Positions 9,248-18,034 of a stretch of 64,000 bases of DNA are shown here, piece after piece (position 1 is the stretch's first letter; the number at the start of each line of letters is the position of its first letter). Source of the stretch: CAVZTA01 sp963778025 (GTDB lineage: Bacteria > Chloroflexota > Limnocylindria > Limnocylindrales > CSP1-4); NCBI GenBank assembly GCA_963778025.1, contig CAVZTA010000005.1:1-64000 (forward strand), given 5' to 3'. The position numbers were made by a program, and so were the translations under genes. A model generated the notes under the pieces. The model ran no database searches and was not told the origin of the DNA. It saw nothing but the letters and a program-made list of their open reading frames with translations.

Positions 9248-10926
9248 GCCGCCTGCGCGCGCCGGCGCCGGACGAGATCCGTCATCAACGACAGCATGGC
9301 GGGCAGCTCCGGGATCCGCAACGCGAGCGACCCGGCGAGCAGCACGATGCCGCCTGCGGCGCCCACGATGAGCAGCCGGATCAGGACGGTCAGGAAGCCC
9401 GGGTAGGTGCCCCACCGATCGAGCAGGGCCTGCTCGACGAACCAGGCGACGATCGTCGCCGGGATGGTCGCGGCGATGGTCAGCAGGGCGATGCGGCCGA
9501 CGCGCCCCAGCCCCAGGGCGGGCACGCGCCGGGCGAGCAGGACGACCAGGATCCCCGTCTCGACCCACGCACCCAGCGCGATCGCGGCCGCGACGCCGAG
9601 CATCCCGAAGCGCTCCGACAGCGTGAGCGCGAGCACGATGTCCATCACCACGGCCACGATCGCGGCGGCGACGGGCGTGCGCGTGTCCTGGAGCGCGTAG
9701 AACGCGCGGGCGAGGACGGCGATGAGCGAGTGACCGACGAGTCCGAACATGAACACGGCGAGCATGTCGCCCGCGAGCATCAACGTCCCACGGTCCGTGG
9801 CCCCGTGGTCGAACAGGAGCGTGACGACATCGTTCGAGACGACCGCGCCGAGCGCCGCGATCGGGATCATCACGAACACGAGGGTCCGTAGCGCCCGGAC
9901 GAGCACGCGCCGGAACGTCTCGAGGCCGCCGGTCGCGGCCTCCCGGGCGAGGGACGGCAGCAGCACCACCCCCAGCGGGACGCCGATGACCCCGATCGGG
10001 ATCTGGAGGAGCGCGAACGAGAAGTTGAACGCGGTGATGGCGCCCGTGCCGAGGCCGGCCGCGATGCTCGTCGCGACGATGAACACGAGCTGGACGCTCG
10101 CGAGGCCCAGCGCTCGGGGCGCCAGCAGCGTGACCGCCTTGCGCGCCGCCGGGTCGTGCAGATCGGCGCGCGGCCGGAGGCGCACGCCACCTCGCCGGAG
10201 CTGCGGGATCTGGACGAGCATGTGGCCGATCGCGCCGGCCACGACGCCGATGGCCAGCCCGGTGACGCCCATCGATGGCGCCAGGAACACCGCGGCGCCG
10301 ATGATCGCGAGGTTGTAGACGAGCGGCGCGAACGCCGCCGCACCGAAGCGGTGGCTCGCGTTCAGGACGCTCGTCGCGACCGCCCCGGCGGCGAGGAACA
10401 GCGGCGAGAGGACCATGATCCGCGTCAGCTCGATGGTCGTCGCGACGGCCGGCGCGCTGAGCCCCTCGGTGATGGGTGGGACGAGGACGTCGGCGAACAC
10501 GAAGACGATCGCGGCCAGGACGGCGAGGACCGCGAGCATCAGGGTGAGGATCGTCGACACCACCCGCCACGCCCGCTGCTCCTCGTGGGTCGCGAGGAGG
10601 GCCGCGATGACCGGCACGAGGGCCGAGCTCAGGGCACCGGCGGCCACGAGCTGGAACAGGAAGTCCGGGATGCGGAACGCAGCGAAGAACGCGTCGAGCT
10701 GGGCGACGTCCGGGATCGCGCCGTTGATGAACACGTAGCGCAGGTAGCCCAGGACGCGGCTGGCGATGACCGCCGCGGTGACGATCGCGCCGGCCCTCGC
10801 CAGCGCCCGTGCGGTGGTCTCCCCGGGCCCGGGACCCGTGACGCCGATGGGGCTCGACGGCCCGAGCATCGCCCGGCCCGGGTCGGTATTGCCCGCGGGG
10901 ATCGCGTCGATGCGGTCCTCGCTCAC
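9244..10926 (-). CDS. murJ: Lipid II flippase MurJ (copy 1)
   Basis: A 560-aa multi-pass MOP-superfamily protein with about 14 hydrophobic segments. The N-terminus has the MurJ pattern AAVIASRVLGYLRYVFIN, followed by AQLDAFFAAFRIPDFLFQLVAAGALSSALVPV. Later conserved parts include LPSLAREAATGGLETFR and ARAFYALQDTRTPV. It moves lipid-linked cell-wall precursor across the membrane. GTG 10926 overlaps the xerC stop by 4 nt and the gene overlaps femX1 at its end, so the order xerC-murJ-femX1 is translationally coupled. The N-terminal 35 residues before the first helix are hydrophilic. Confidence 0.92.
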   Translation of the reverse strand: MSEDRIDAIPAGNTDPGRAMLGPSSPIGVTGPGPGETTARALARAGAIVTAAVIASRVLGYLRYVFINGAIPDVAQLDAFFAAFRIPDFLFQLVAAGALSSALVPVIAALLATHEEQRAWRVVSTILTLMLAVLAVLAAIVFVFADVLVPPITEGLSAPAVATTIELTRIMVLSPLFLAAGAVATSVLNASHRFGAAAFAPLVYNLAIIGAAVFLAPSMGVTGLAIGVVAGAIGHMLVQIPQLRRGGVRLRPRADLHDPAARKAVTLLAPRALGLASVQLVFIVATSIAAGLGTGAITAFNFSFALLQIPIGVIGVPLGVVLLPSLAREAATGGLETFRRVLVRALRTLVFVMIPIAALGAVVSNDVVTLLFDHGATDRGTLMLAGDMLAVFMFGLVGHSLIAVLARAFYALQDTRTPVAAAIVAVVMDIVLALTLSERFGMLGVAAAIALGAWVETGILVVLLARRVPALGLGRVGRIALLTIAATIPATIVAWFVEQALLDRWGTYPGFLTVLIRLLIVGAAGGIVLLAGSLALRIPELPAMLSLMTDLVRRRRAQAA

Positions 10927-11867
10927 GAGGAGCGCGCCCGGGGATGCGCCTCGCGATAGACGGCCCGCAGACGTGCCGGCGAGACATGCGTGTAGACCTG
11001 GGTCGTCGCGAGGCTCTCGTGGCCGAGCAGCTCCTGCACGACGCGCAGATCGGCGCCGCCATCGAGCAGGTGCGTCGCGAACGAATGGCGGAGGGTGTGC
11101 GGCGAGACGCCCAGCGGCAGGCCCGCGATGCGCCTGAGCCGCTCGAGTCGCGCGCGCAGGCCCCGCACGCCGAGGGCTCCGCCGTCGCGGTTCAGGAACA
11201 GCTCCGTGGGCTCCCGGCCGGGTGCGTCGTCGGGACGACGGCGAGCCAGCTCCGGGCGGCCGTCGGCGAGGTACGTCTCGATCGCCTCGCGCGCCGGGCG
11301 TCCCAGCAGGCCGATCCGCTCCTTCCGCCCCTTGCCGGTCACCCGCAGCTCCCCGCGTCGCAGCTCCAGCGAGCCCAGGTCGGCCGCGGCGAGCTCGCTG
11401 ATCCGGAGACCCGCGGCGTAGGCGGTCTCGACGAGCGCCCGGTCGCGGAGCGCGAGCGCCGCCGCAAGGCGTTCGTCCGGGGTCGTCCGGACGTCGGCGT
11501 CGATGGCACCGAGGAGCCGCTCGACCTGGTCGACCTCGAGGACGCGAGGCAGCCGTCGTGGCAGACGTGGCGTGGCGATCGCGCCCCACGGGTCGCCCGC
11601 CGCGAGACCCTCGCGCGTGGCGTAGCGATGGAACGCGCGGATCGCCGCGAGCCGCTGGGCGACCGAGCTGCGCGCGTGCCCGTCGGTCAGCTCGGCGAGG
11701 TAGGCGCGGAGCACGGATCGTCCCGGCGCCGTCCAATCGGCGGCGCGGTCGTCGAGCCAGGTGAGGTACGCCCGGACGGTCGTCTCGTACGAGCGGCGGG
11801 TGTGGGGCGACGCGTCCTTCGCCTCGAGCGAGCGGACGAACCGCCGGAGCGCGTCCTCGCCGCGCAC
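10923..11867 (-). CDS. xerC: Tyrosine recombinase XerC/XerD
   Basis: Site-specific tyrosine recombinase, 314 aa from GTG 11867. SAM-like N-domain: FVRSLEAKDASPHTRRSYETTVRAYL. Catalytic residues in order: Arg in YAAGLRISELAAADL, Lys in VTGKGRKERIGLL, HTLRHSFATHLL, LGHESLATTQVYTHV with the nucleophilic Tyr. It is likely the chromosome-dimer resolvase acting at dif; no dif site was found in the window. A longer frame runs upstream but would overlap topA's Arg/Gly-rich tail, so the start just past the topA stop is preferred. Nothing around it suggests an integron or phage integrase. Confidence 0.88.
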   Translation of the reverse strand: MRGEDALRRFVRSLEAKDASPHTRRSYETTVRAYLTWLDDRAADWTAPGRSVLRAYLAELTDGHARSSVAQRLAAIRAFHRYATREGLAAGDPWGAIATPRLPRRLPRVLEVDQVERLLGAIDADVRTTPDERLAAALALRDRALVETAYAAGLRISELAAADLGSLELRRGELRVTGKGRKERIGLLGRPAREAIETYLADGRPELARRRPDDAPGREPTELFLNRDGGALGVRGLRARLERLRRIAGLPLGVSPHTLRHSFATHLLDGGADLRVVQELLGHESLATTQVYTHVSPARLRAVYREAHPRARSS

Positions 11868-11881
11868 CGCGTCCGGCCGGC

Positions 11882-14347
11882 CTACGCCGTGCGGCGGCGT
11901 GTGGACCCCCGTCCGTTGCTGCGTCCGGACGTCGACCCGCCCGCCCCGCCCGAGGCGCGCGTCGTCCGCGGCCGTGGAGCGGTGCCGTCGGGCGCGCCGC
12001 CCGCCGCGCGACCTCCGCGCCGGCCGCCACCCCGAGCGGGCTTCGCGAGCGCGGCCGGATCGGGCGGCCCGCCCGGCAGTCGCCGTCCGACGAGATCCCC
12101 GTCCGGGAGGGGCACCGTCGCGCCGCAGGTCAGGCACAGGCCATCGTCACCGCGCCGCGCGACCGCGCCCTTGCCGTCGTCGTGGGCATCATGGATCGCG
12201 CCGGTCGGCTCGTGGTTGGTGGTGAAGTCGCACTTGGGGTATGCGGAGCACCCCCAGAAGACGTTCCCGGTACGCCGCGCGCGACGCGCGATGAGGTGGC
12301 CGTCGGCGTTCTTGGGACAGGTGACCTCGAACGGCAGCTGGTCGGGCGGCGGCGGACCCTCGCGCTGGATGTAGTCGCAGTCGGGGTAGCGCGAGCAGCC
12401 GAGGAACGCCCCGAACCGGCCGCGCTTGGTGGTCAAGGTGCCCTCGCCGCACTTGGGGCAGGTCTCGCCCTCGCCCTTGAGCGCGGGCGCCTCCTCGCCG
12501 GGCAGCGGCCGCGACTCCTTGTGCTCGGGATAGAGGGAGCAGGCGAGGAAGCTCCCGTTGCGTCCCAGGCGGATGACCATGGGGTGGCCTTCCGAGCACA
12601 CCTCGTCGGACGGCTTGGTCGTGAAGTCGCTCCGGCGCGTCGTCTTCCGGACCTCGTCGACGCGGTCGCGCAGGGGCGGGTAGAACGCCTGGAGCAGCGG
12701 GACCCACTCCTTCTTGCCGTCGGCGACGCCGTCGAGATCCTCTTCCATCTTGGCGGTGAACTCGAGGTCGACGTACTCGCCGAAGTGCTCGACGAGGAAG
12801 TCGGTCACGATCTCACCGACCTCCTCCGGGAACAGCCGCCGCTCCTTCACCACGACGTAGCCCCGATCGACGATGGTCGAGATCGTGGCGGCGTAGGTCG
12901 ACGGCCGGCCGATGCCGTGCTCCTCGAGCGCCTTGACCAGGCTCGCCTCGGTGTAGCGCGGCGGCGGCTCCGTGAAGTGCTGCGTGGGCGTCACGTCCTC
13001 GACGCGCGTCCGGTCGCCCTCGGCGAGCGCCGGCAGGGTGCGTTCCGCCTCCTCGGCGGCGTCGTCGAGGCCCTCGGTGTAGACGCGTGAGAACCCGTCG
13101 AACAAGGTCCTCGTGGCGCTGGCCCGCAGCTCGTACGGGCCATCCGCGAGGTCGACGGTGGTCGTCTCGAGCTCCTTCTCGGTCATCTGGCTGGCCAGCG
13201 CACGCTGCCAGATCAACCGGTAGAGCCGCGCCTCGTCGCGCGCCAAGGCGCTCGCGAGGCTGTCCGGATCGCGGGCGAACGACGTCGGCCGGATGGCCTC
13301 GTGCGCCTCCTGGGCGTTGCGGCTCTTGGTCCGGTAGACGCGACCCTTGGGCATCGTGTACCGGTCGCCGTAGCGGTCGCGGATGACCTCGCGCGCCTCG
13401 CCCAGGGCCTGGCCGGACAGCTGCACGGAGTCCGTCCGCATGTAGGTGATGAGGCCGATGTGCCCGTCGGGCGTATCCACGCCCTCGTACAGGCGCTGGG
13501 CGACGCTCATCGTCCGCTTGGGGCTGAAGCCGAGCTTGCGACTCGCCTCCTGCTGCAGCGTGGACGTGGTGAACGGCGGGGCCGGGCTCCGCTTGCTCTT
13601 CTTGACGGTGACGCCGGTGACCCGCGGCTGCGTCTGGCGGAGCGCTTCGACGTGGCGTGTGGCGGTCGCCTCGTCGCCGATGTCGAGCTTCTCCCCGTCG
13701 ATCCGGACGAGCTCGGCGGCGAAGGTGGTCCCGTCGGGCGCGGCGAGGAGCGCCTCGATCGTCCAGTACTCCTTCGCCTGGAACGCGCGGATCTCCCGCT
13801 CGCGCTCCACGACGAGGCGCACCGCGACGGACTGGACCCGGCCCGCGCTGAGGCCGGAGCGGACCTTGCGGGACAGCAGCGGGCTCAGCGTGTAGCCGAC
13901 GAGCCGGTCGACGATCCGCCGCGTCTGCTGCGCGTCCACGAGGTCCTGGTTGATCGACCGGGGATGGGCGAACGCCTCGCGGATCGCCGGCTCGGTGATC
14001 TCGCTGAAGGTCACCCGGCTCGCCTTGGCGGGCGCGAGGTGGATGGCTTCGGCGACGTGCCATGCGATGGCCTCGCCCTCGCGGTCGAGGTCGGTGGCGA
14101 GGTAGACCCGTTCGGACCCCTTGGCGGCCCGCTCGATCTCGGCGAGCTGGCGCTTGCGGTCCGGGTTGATCTCGTAATGGGGCGCGAAGTCGTGCTCGAC
14201 GTCCACGCCGAGCTGACCCTTGCCGGGATTCTCGGGAAGGTCACGCACGTGCCCGTACGAGGCGAGGACGCGGAAGTCCGTCCCGAGGTAGCGCTCGATC
14301 GTGCGCGCCTTCGCAGGCGACTCCACGATCACCAAGTTCTTAGCCAT
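11882..14347 (-). CDS. topA: DNA topoisomerase I
   Basis: Type IA topoisomerase, 821 aa. TOPRIM: KNLVIVESPAKARTIERYLG and ATDLDREGEAIAWH with the acidic D-x-D pattern. Active-site Tyr in HIGLITYMRTDSVQLS. The C-terminus carries cysteine ribbons: CSEGHPM...CSLYPEHK, CPKCGEGTLTTKRGRFGAFLGCSRYPDCDY, and CPKNADGHLIARR...WGCSAYPKCDF. A basic, Gly/Arg-rich tail of about 60 residues follows, probably DNA-binding and disordered. It removes negative supercoils. First gene of the wall/recombination cluster; ATG 14347 lies 10 nt after a TAGACT -10 hexamer. Confidence 0.95.
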   Translation of the reverse strand: MAKNLVIVESPAKARTIERYLGTDFRVLASYGHVRDLPENPGKGQLGVDVEHDFAPHYEINPDRKRQLAEIERAAKGSERVYLATDLDREGEAIAWHVAEAIHLAPAKASRVTFSEITEPAIREAFAHPRSINQDLVDAQQTRRIVDRLVGYTLSPLLSRKVRSGLSAGRVQSVAVRLVVEREREIRAFQAKEYWTIEALLAAPDGTTFAAELVRIDGEKLDIGDEATATRHVEALRQTQPRVTGVTVKKSKRSPAPPFTTSTLQQEASRKLGFSPKRTMSVAQRLYEGVDTPDGHIGLITYMRTDSVQLSGQALGEAREVIRDRYGDRYTMPKGRVYRTKSRNAQEAHEAIRPTSFARDPDSLASALARDEARLYRLIWQRALASQMTEKELETTTVDLADGPYELRASATRTLFDGFSRVYTEGLDDAAEEAERTLPALAEGDRTRVEDVTPTQHFTEPPPRYTEASLVKALEEHGIGRPSTYAATISTIVDRGYVVVKERRLFPEEVGEIVTDFLVEHFGEYVDLEFTAKMEEDLDGVADGKKEWVPLLQAFYPPLRDRVDEVRKTTRRSDFTTKPSDEVCSEGHPMVIRLGRNGSFLACSLYPEHKESRPLPGEEAPALKGEGETCPKCGEGTLTTKRGRFGAFLGCSRYPDCDYIQREGPPPPDQLPFEVTCPKNADGHLIARRARRTGNVFWGCSAYPKCDFTTNHEPTGAIHDAHDDGKGAVARRGDDGLCLTCGATVPLPDGDLVGRRLPGGPPDPAALAKPARGGGRRGGRAAGGAPDGTAPRPRTTRASGGAGGSTSGRSNGRGSTRRRTA

Positions 14348-14357
14348 GACGGCGCGG

Positions 14358-14363
14358 AGTCTA
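14358..14363 (-). promoter_or_regulatory. -10 box of topA
   Basis: TAGACT ends 10 nt before the topA ATG. The expected start site is within a few nucleotides of the codon, so the long topA-lmeA cluster may be transcribed from a leaderless promoter. The rest of 14364-14507 shows no other feature. Confidence 0.45.
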
Positions 14364-14507
14364 CACGCGGTGTCTTACGCGTCGATCACGAAGGCCGGGG
14401 CCGACTTCGGTGCCCCGACACATCGAGCCGTCCTTCCGCGCTCACCGGACGCGACCACCGCGCCAGCATCGGCCGGATGAGCGCGACCGCGGGATCGGCC
14501 TGGGTCG

Positions 14508-14861
14508 CTAGATCTCGCGGATCTTGCGAAGGAAGTCTTCGTCGAGTTCGAGGTCCGGGTCGTCGTCGTGGCCGTTCGTCGCACCCGTCGACTCGGCGAC
14601 GCCGACGGCGGTCACGTCCGACGCCGGCTCCGCGTCCGCGTCCTCGTGCTGGAAGGCGTGCGGCGGGATCTCGACGAACCGGATGTGGAGGTACGGGAAG
14701 AAGAACGTGCTCTTGACGTCATCGACGAACACGGGACGACGGCCGTCCAACATCCGCATGTTCGTACACAGCATCCCGACATCGGCGGGCGAGGGCAGCC
14801 CGTAGAGGTCCACGAGCAGCGGCTGCTCGTTGGTGATGTGGATGACGGCGTTGCGGATCAC
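14508..14861 (-). CDS. Hypothetical protein, 117 aa, acidic tail
   Basis: Starting at GTG 14861 the frame reads MIRNAVIHITNEQPLLVDLY, then a compact core with MLCTNMRMLDGRRPVFVDDVKSTF and FFPYLHIRFVEIPP, ending in an acidic linker and LDEDFLRKIREI. The core looks like a small beta-rich fold, perhaps a PilZ- or LSM-like barrel; that is only impression. The frame extends upstream but overlaps the next gene and becomes Arg-rich, so the internal GTG is preferred. It follows the membrane sensor-like gene and precedes topA on the same strand. No family recognised. Confidence 0.6.
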   Translation of the reverse strand: MIRNAVIHITNEQPLLVDLYGLPSPADVGMLCTNMRMLDGRRPVFVDDVKSTFFFPYLHIRFVEIPPHAFQHEDADAEPASDVTAVGVAESTGATNGHDDDPDLELDEDFLRKIREI

Positions 14862-14919
14862 GCGCGGATGTTCGCCGCGCGCCCGCCGGGCGTCCCCGGC
14901 CCGAAGGTCCCGGGCGCCG

Positions 14920-16167
14920 TCAGCGACCGGTGCGAGCGCGGATCCAGACACCGACTCCCGTCGGGCGGAACGCGACGTCCACGACGGTGGCGACATCCGT
15001 CCTGATCGAGGCCAGATCGAACTGGTCGCGCAGCTGCTCACCAAAGGCCGTCGTCGTGCGCCCGGCGTCGTAGCGCGCTCGATTGAAGCGGTGGTCCACC
15101 ATCGTCTGGAGATGCCGCCGGATCGGCTGGAAGGCGGCGGCCGCGACGACAGTCGCTCCCGCCACGGCGACCGTCTCGCCGTTCGTGACGTCGGCGAGCA
15201 GTGCCTGCAGCCCCACGACGCAGCCGGCGAAGACTGCGACCAGGGCCGATGTCACGAGCGCCCAGGCGACCGTCCGGCTGACGATCCGGTCGATCTCGAA
15301 CAGCCGATACCGGAGCACGGCGATCCCGATCGCGACGGGCACGGTCGGGAAGGCAACGATCGCGGGCCTCCACGCGATCCCGCTCGCGACTGACTCGGGC
15401 ACGACATACGAGATCGCGAATCCGGCGACGACGGCGAGCACGACGAAGCCGATCGACGCGGCGATCCAATGAAGCTGCTGGCGTTCGACGCCCGTCGAAC
15501 GCCGCATCCGGACGATGAGCGAGAGGGCGGCGGGAAGCGCGAGGAGCATCACCGGCATCCCGGCAGTGTCGGGTGTCAACAACCCCCAGATCGGCAACTG
15601 CGGGAGGAAGGCGATCGGGTTGCGAACCGCGACGGAGGTGGGGTAGCCGACGACCTCGGTGTTGATCATCGGCATCACCCCGCCCGCTGCCACCATGACG
15701 AATCCGACCGCCACGACGACGCGCGCGAGCCTGCCCCACCGGCCTGCCGCGAACCCTCCGGACGGGAAGACCGTGAACAGCACGAGATAGAGATAGAACA
15801 GGGCGCCGATGGACAGGTTGTGCACGACGACGAACAAGTCCTCCGGCACGGCGAACCTGCCATCGGCGAACTGATCGAGCGTTGCGGGGACATGGATGGT
15901 GACGATCGCGTGCGCCCACGCCAGCCCGAGAAGGACCCACCCGATCGACGTCCGGGGCCGGCGGATGACGAGCAGCGCGCCCACCCCCGCGAACGGCAGG
16001 TACCACACGACCCCGAGGTGATTCGGGTCTGCCGCCGCGATGATCGCTCCGGCGATCACGATCGCCGCGATCGCGACCTGTCCGACGCGGCCGAGTGCCC
16101 TGCTCGAGACTGGCTGTGGCGGCGGCGCCCTCGTCGGGCGGATCGTCGGCCGCTGGGTCACCGTCAC
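14920..16167 (-). CDS. Membrane sensor module without kinase domain
   Basis: A 415-aa protein with about 10 hydrophobic segments from residue 25, then a cytoplasmic end. The tail carries RYRLFEIDRIVSRTVAWALV, FQPIRRHLQTMVDHRFNRARYDAGRTTTAF and DLASIRTDVATVVDVAFRPTGVGVWI. This block is familiar from the membrane part of Actinomycetota and Chloroflexota histidine kinases, where GAF or HisKA/HATPase domains follow. Here the protein stops directly after it (WIRARTGR), so it lacks any catalytic domain. It could be a stand-alone sensor, a partner of a separate kinase, or a truncated kinase. No downstream kinase frame is visible before the next gene. Confidence 0.65.
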   Translation of the reverse strand: MTVTQRPTIRPTRAPPPQPVSSRALGRVGQVAIAAIVIAGAIIAAADPNHLGVVWYLPFAGVGALLVIRRPRTSIGWVLLGLAWAHAIVTIHVPATLDQFADGRFAVPEDLFVVVHNLSIGALFYLYLVLFTVFPSGGFAAGRWGRLARVVVAVGFVMVAAGGVMPMINTEVVGYPTSVAVRNPIAFLPQLPIWGLLTPDTAGMPVMLLALPAALSLIVRMRRSTGVERQQLHWIAASIGFVVLAVVAGFAISYVVPESVASGIAWRPAIVAFPTVPVAIGIAVLRYRLFEIDRIVSRTVAWALVTSALVAVFAGCVVGLQALLADVTNGETVAVAGATVVAAAAFQPIRRHLQTMVDHRFNRARYDAGRTTTAFGEQLRDQFDLASIRTDVATVVDVAFRPTGVGVWIRARTGR

Positions 16168-16236
16168 CGTGTGGTTCGCATGGGCGGATACTGGCGGGTC
16201 ACCGTCCCGAAAGCGTTACGGACGGGGCGCGATCGC

Positions 16237-17877
16237 CTACCGGTGGTAGAAGTCGATCACCAGGCGCACGCGGCCGCTCGACACCCACACGCCGATGCCC
16301 ACGCGGTCGTACGCCGAGTTCATCAGGTTCACGTAATGGCCGCCGCGGTACGAGCGCTCGCTCTGGAAGAACCGATGCGAGCCCAGGACCGCGCCGTACG
16401 GGTTGCCGCTCCGGCAGCCGAGGTTCTCGGCCCAGCGGTAGCTCGTGTAGCCCGCGCGCCGCAGGCGATCGCCCGGGTTCCCGTTGATGAAGTGGTTGCA
16501 GATCCCCCGCCGGGCGAGCAGCTTCGCGTACGGCCGCGAGACCCGCGAGCTGATGCCCGAGTCGAGCTTCAGCGGTCGCACGTTCCGTCCGCCCGGCGAC
16601 GAGCACCTCCCGCCCGATGTCACCCAGCCTCCGGTCCGCGTGCAATTCATGAGCTTGAGGTAATAGCGCTCGACCGCGATCCAGGACCCGGACCCGACGC
16701 TGCCCCCGCCGGTCGGCGGCCTGGAGATGGGTCGCGACGTGGCCTTGGGACGTGGCTTCGGCTTGGGCTTCGGCTTGGGGACGACGGTGAACGTGTCCTT
16801 GGCGGCGGTCAGCGAGGCGCCGGCGCGCGAGCGCGCCGTGCCGTCGACGGTGGCGACGACCGTCGCCCCGTACGGGAAGGCCGTGGCGGGGTCGAACATC
16901 AGGACGGTGTCGCCGTCGCCCCAGGTGATCCGTCCCGGGACCGCCTTGCCGTTGACGAGCAGGTGGAACGCCTTGGCGGTGGAGGCTCGCTGCATCGGAA
17001 GGGTGAAGCGGACCGCGATGTCGGCGCTCCGGGCCACCTTCGCCGTGCCCGCGCGGGGCCGGAAGCGCACGACCGATGGGGCCGGGATCGTGCGGGCGAC
17101 GAGCGTGTCGGGCGCGGTCACGGCCGCGCCGTCGACATCGACGACGGTCTGGTCGAACCAGACGCGATACACGGTGTCCGTCGTGAGCGGCTCCGCGGGC
17201 TGGAACGTGAACGACGTGACCCCGCCCCGACGGCCGGTCGGGACGAGCCGACCGGCGACCGCGGGCTCGACGCGGAACGCCGCCGCGGCGCTGGCGATGT
17301 CGACCGGCGCGTCGAACGCGACGCGGAACCCCGAGTCGAGCGCGAGACGCGCGCCGGCGGTGGTCGTCGCCGCGATCGTGCCGGCGACGGCCTCACGGGT
17401 CACGAACACGGACCGGGCGGGACTCGCGAGCGGCTGACCGAACGTATCCACGGCGCCTGCATCGACCGTCACGGCGTGCAGGACACCGGGGGCCCAGCGT
17501 TCGACGGGCTGGACAGCCAGTGCACGGCCCGCGGGATCCCAGGTGAGCGAGACCGCCGTCACCGGATCGACGCGCAGCGCGGCCGCGACCGACGCCGCGT
17601 CCATGGGCGTCGCGAAGTGGATGACGACCGGGGCCCGGAGCGCGACACCGGTGGTCAGCGTCGAGTCGAACGCGACCGCTGGCAACGGCCGAACGACCGA
17701 CGGCGGGATGGCGGTGGTCGGTCGCGCGGGGACGAGGGCGACGACCGCGACACCCAGCGCGGCGCCGGTACCGACCGCGACGAGGACACGTCCGGCGAGC
17801 GTGCGATGGGCGAGGGTGGCGAGGTACAGGAACCCGGCCACGGGGACGGCCAGCACGGCCGCCAGGACCTTCCGCAA
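16237..17877 (-). CDS. Exported Ig-like repeat protein with C-terminal CAP domain
   Basis: 546 aa from TTG 17877, chosen because GAGGAG sits 7 nt upstream. An N-terminal hydrophobic region (residues about 3-45, two segments) precedes three Ig-like (SbsA/Big_5-type) domains, recognisable by repeated APVVIHFATPMDAASV, FRVAFDAPVDIASA and IAVRFTLPMQRAST patterns. After a PKPKPKPKPRPK linker comes a CAP/SCP domain with two Cys pairs, ending HYVNLMNSAYDRVGIGVWV, with the family's H..N..M/S-..Y..VG pattern. It probably acts outside the cell, anchored to the membrane, perhaps binding wall polymer. Enzymatic activity is unknown for most bacterial CAP proteins. Confidence 0.8.
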   Translation of the reverse strand: MRKVLAAVLAVPVAGFLYLATLAHRTLAGRVLVAVGTGAALGVAVVALVPARPTTAIPPSVVRPLPAVAFDSTLTTGVALRAPVVIHFATPMDAASVAAALRVDPVTAVSLTWDPAGRALAVQPVERWAPGVLHAVTVDAGAVDTFGQPLASPARSVFVTREAVAGTIAATTTAGARLALDSGFRVAFDAPVDIASAAAAFRVEPAVAGRLVPTGRRGGVTSFTFQPAEPLTTDTVYRVWFDQTVVDVDGAAVTAPDTLVARTIPAPSVVRFRPRAGTAKVARSADIAVRFTLPMQRASTAKAFHLLVNGKAVPGRITWGDGDTVLMFDPATAFPYGATVVATVDGTARSRAGASLTAAKDTFTVVPKPKPKPKPRPKATSRPISRPPTGGGSVGSGSWIAVERYYLKLMNCTRTGGWVTSGGRCSSPGGRNVRPLKLDSGISSRVSRPYAKLLARRGICNHFINGNPGDRLRRAGYTSYRWAENLGCRSGNPYGAVLGSHRFFQSERSYRGGHYVNLMNSAYDRVGIGVWVSSGRVRLVIDFYHR

Positions 17878-18034
17878 TGTCCGCTCCTCTGCGGGCGCCC
17901 GGGATCGGCGGGCACGCAGGACGCCGGCGCCATCCGACGGCTGGGGCATGCGCGGTGGGGGGACGCAGCGCCGCCGGAGGTCGGGCGCGAGGGTAACACC
18001 GCGCGCGGACGCGGGGCAAACCGGGGGCATCCGG

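Noticed and set aside
7046..11062. A very long minus-strand frame spanning several genes
   Set aside because: Only its last 365 codons (femX2) make sense; the first part is out of frame with murJ and femX1.
10923..11867. XerC-like gene as a mobile-element integrase
   Set aside because: It lies in a housekeeping cluster, overlaps murJ, and has no flanking tRNA, att repeat or phage gene.
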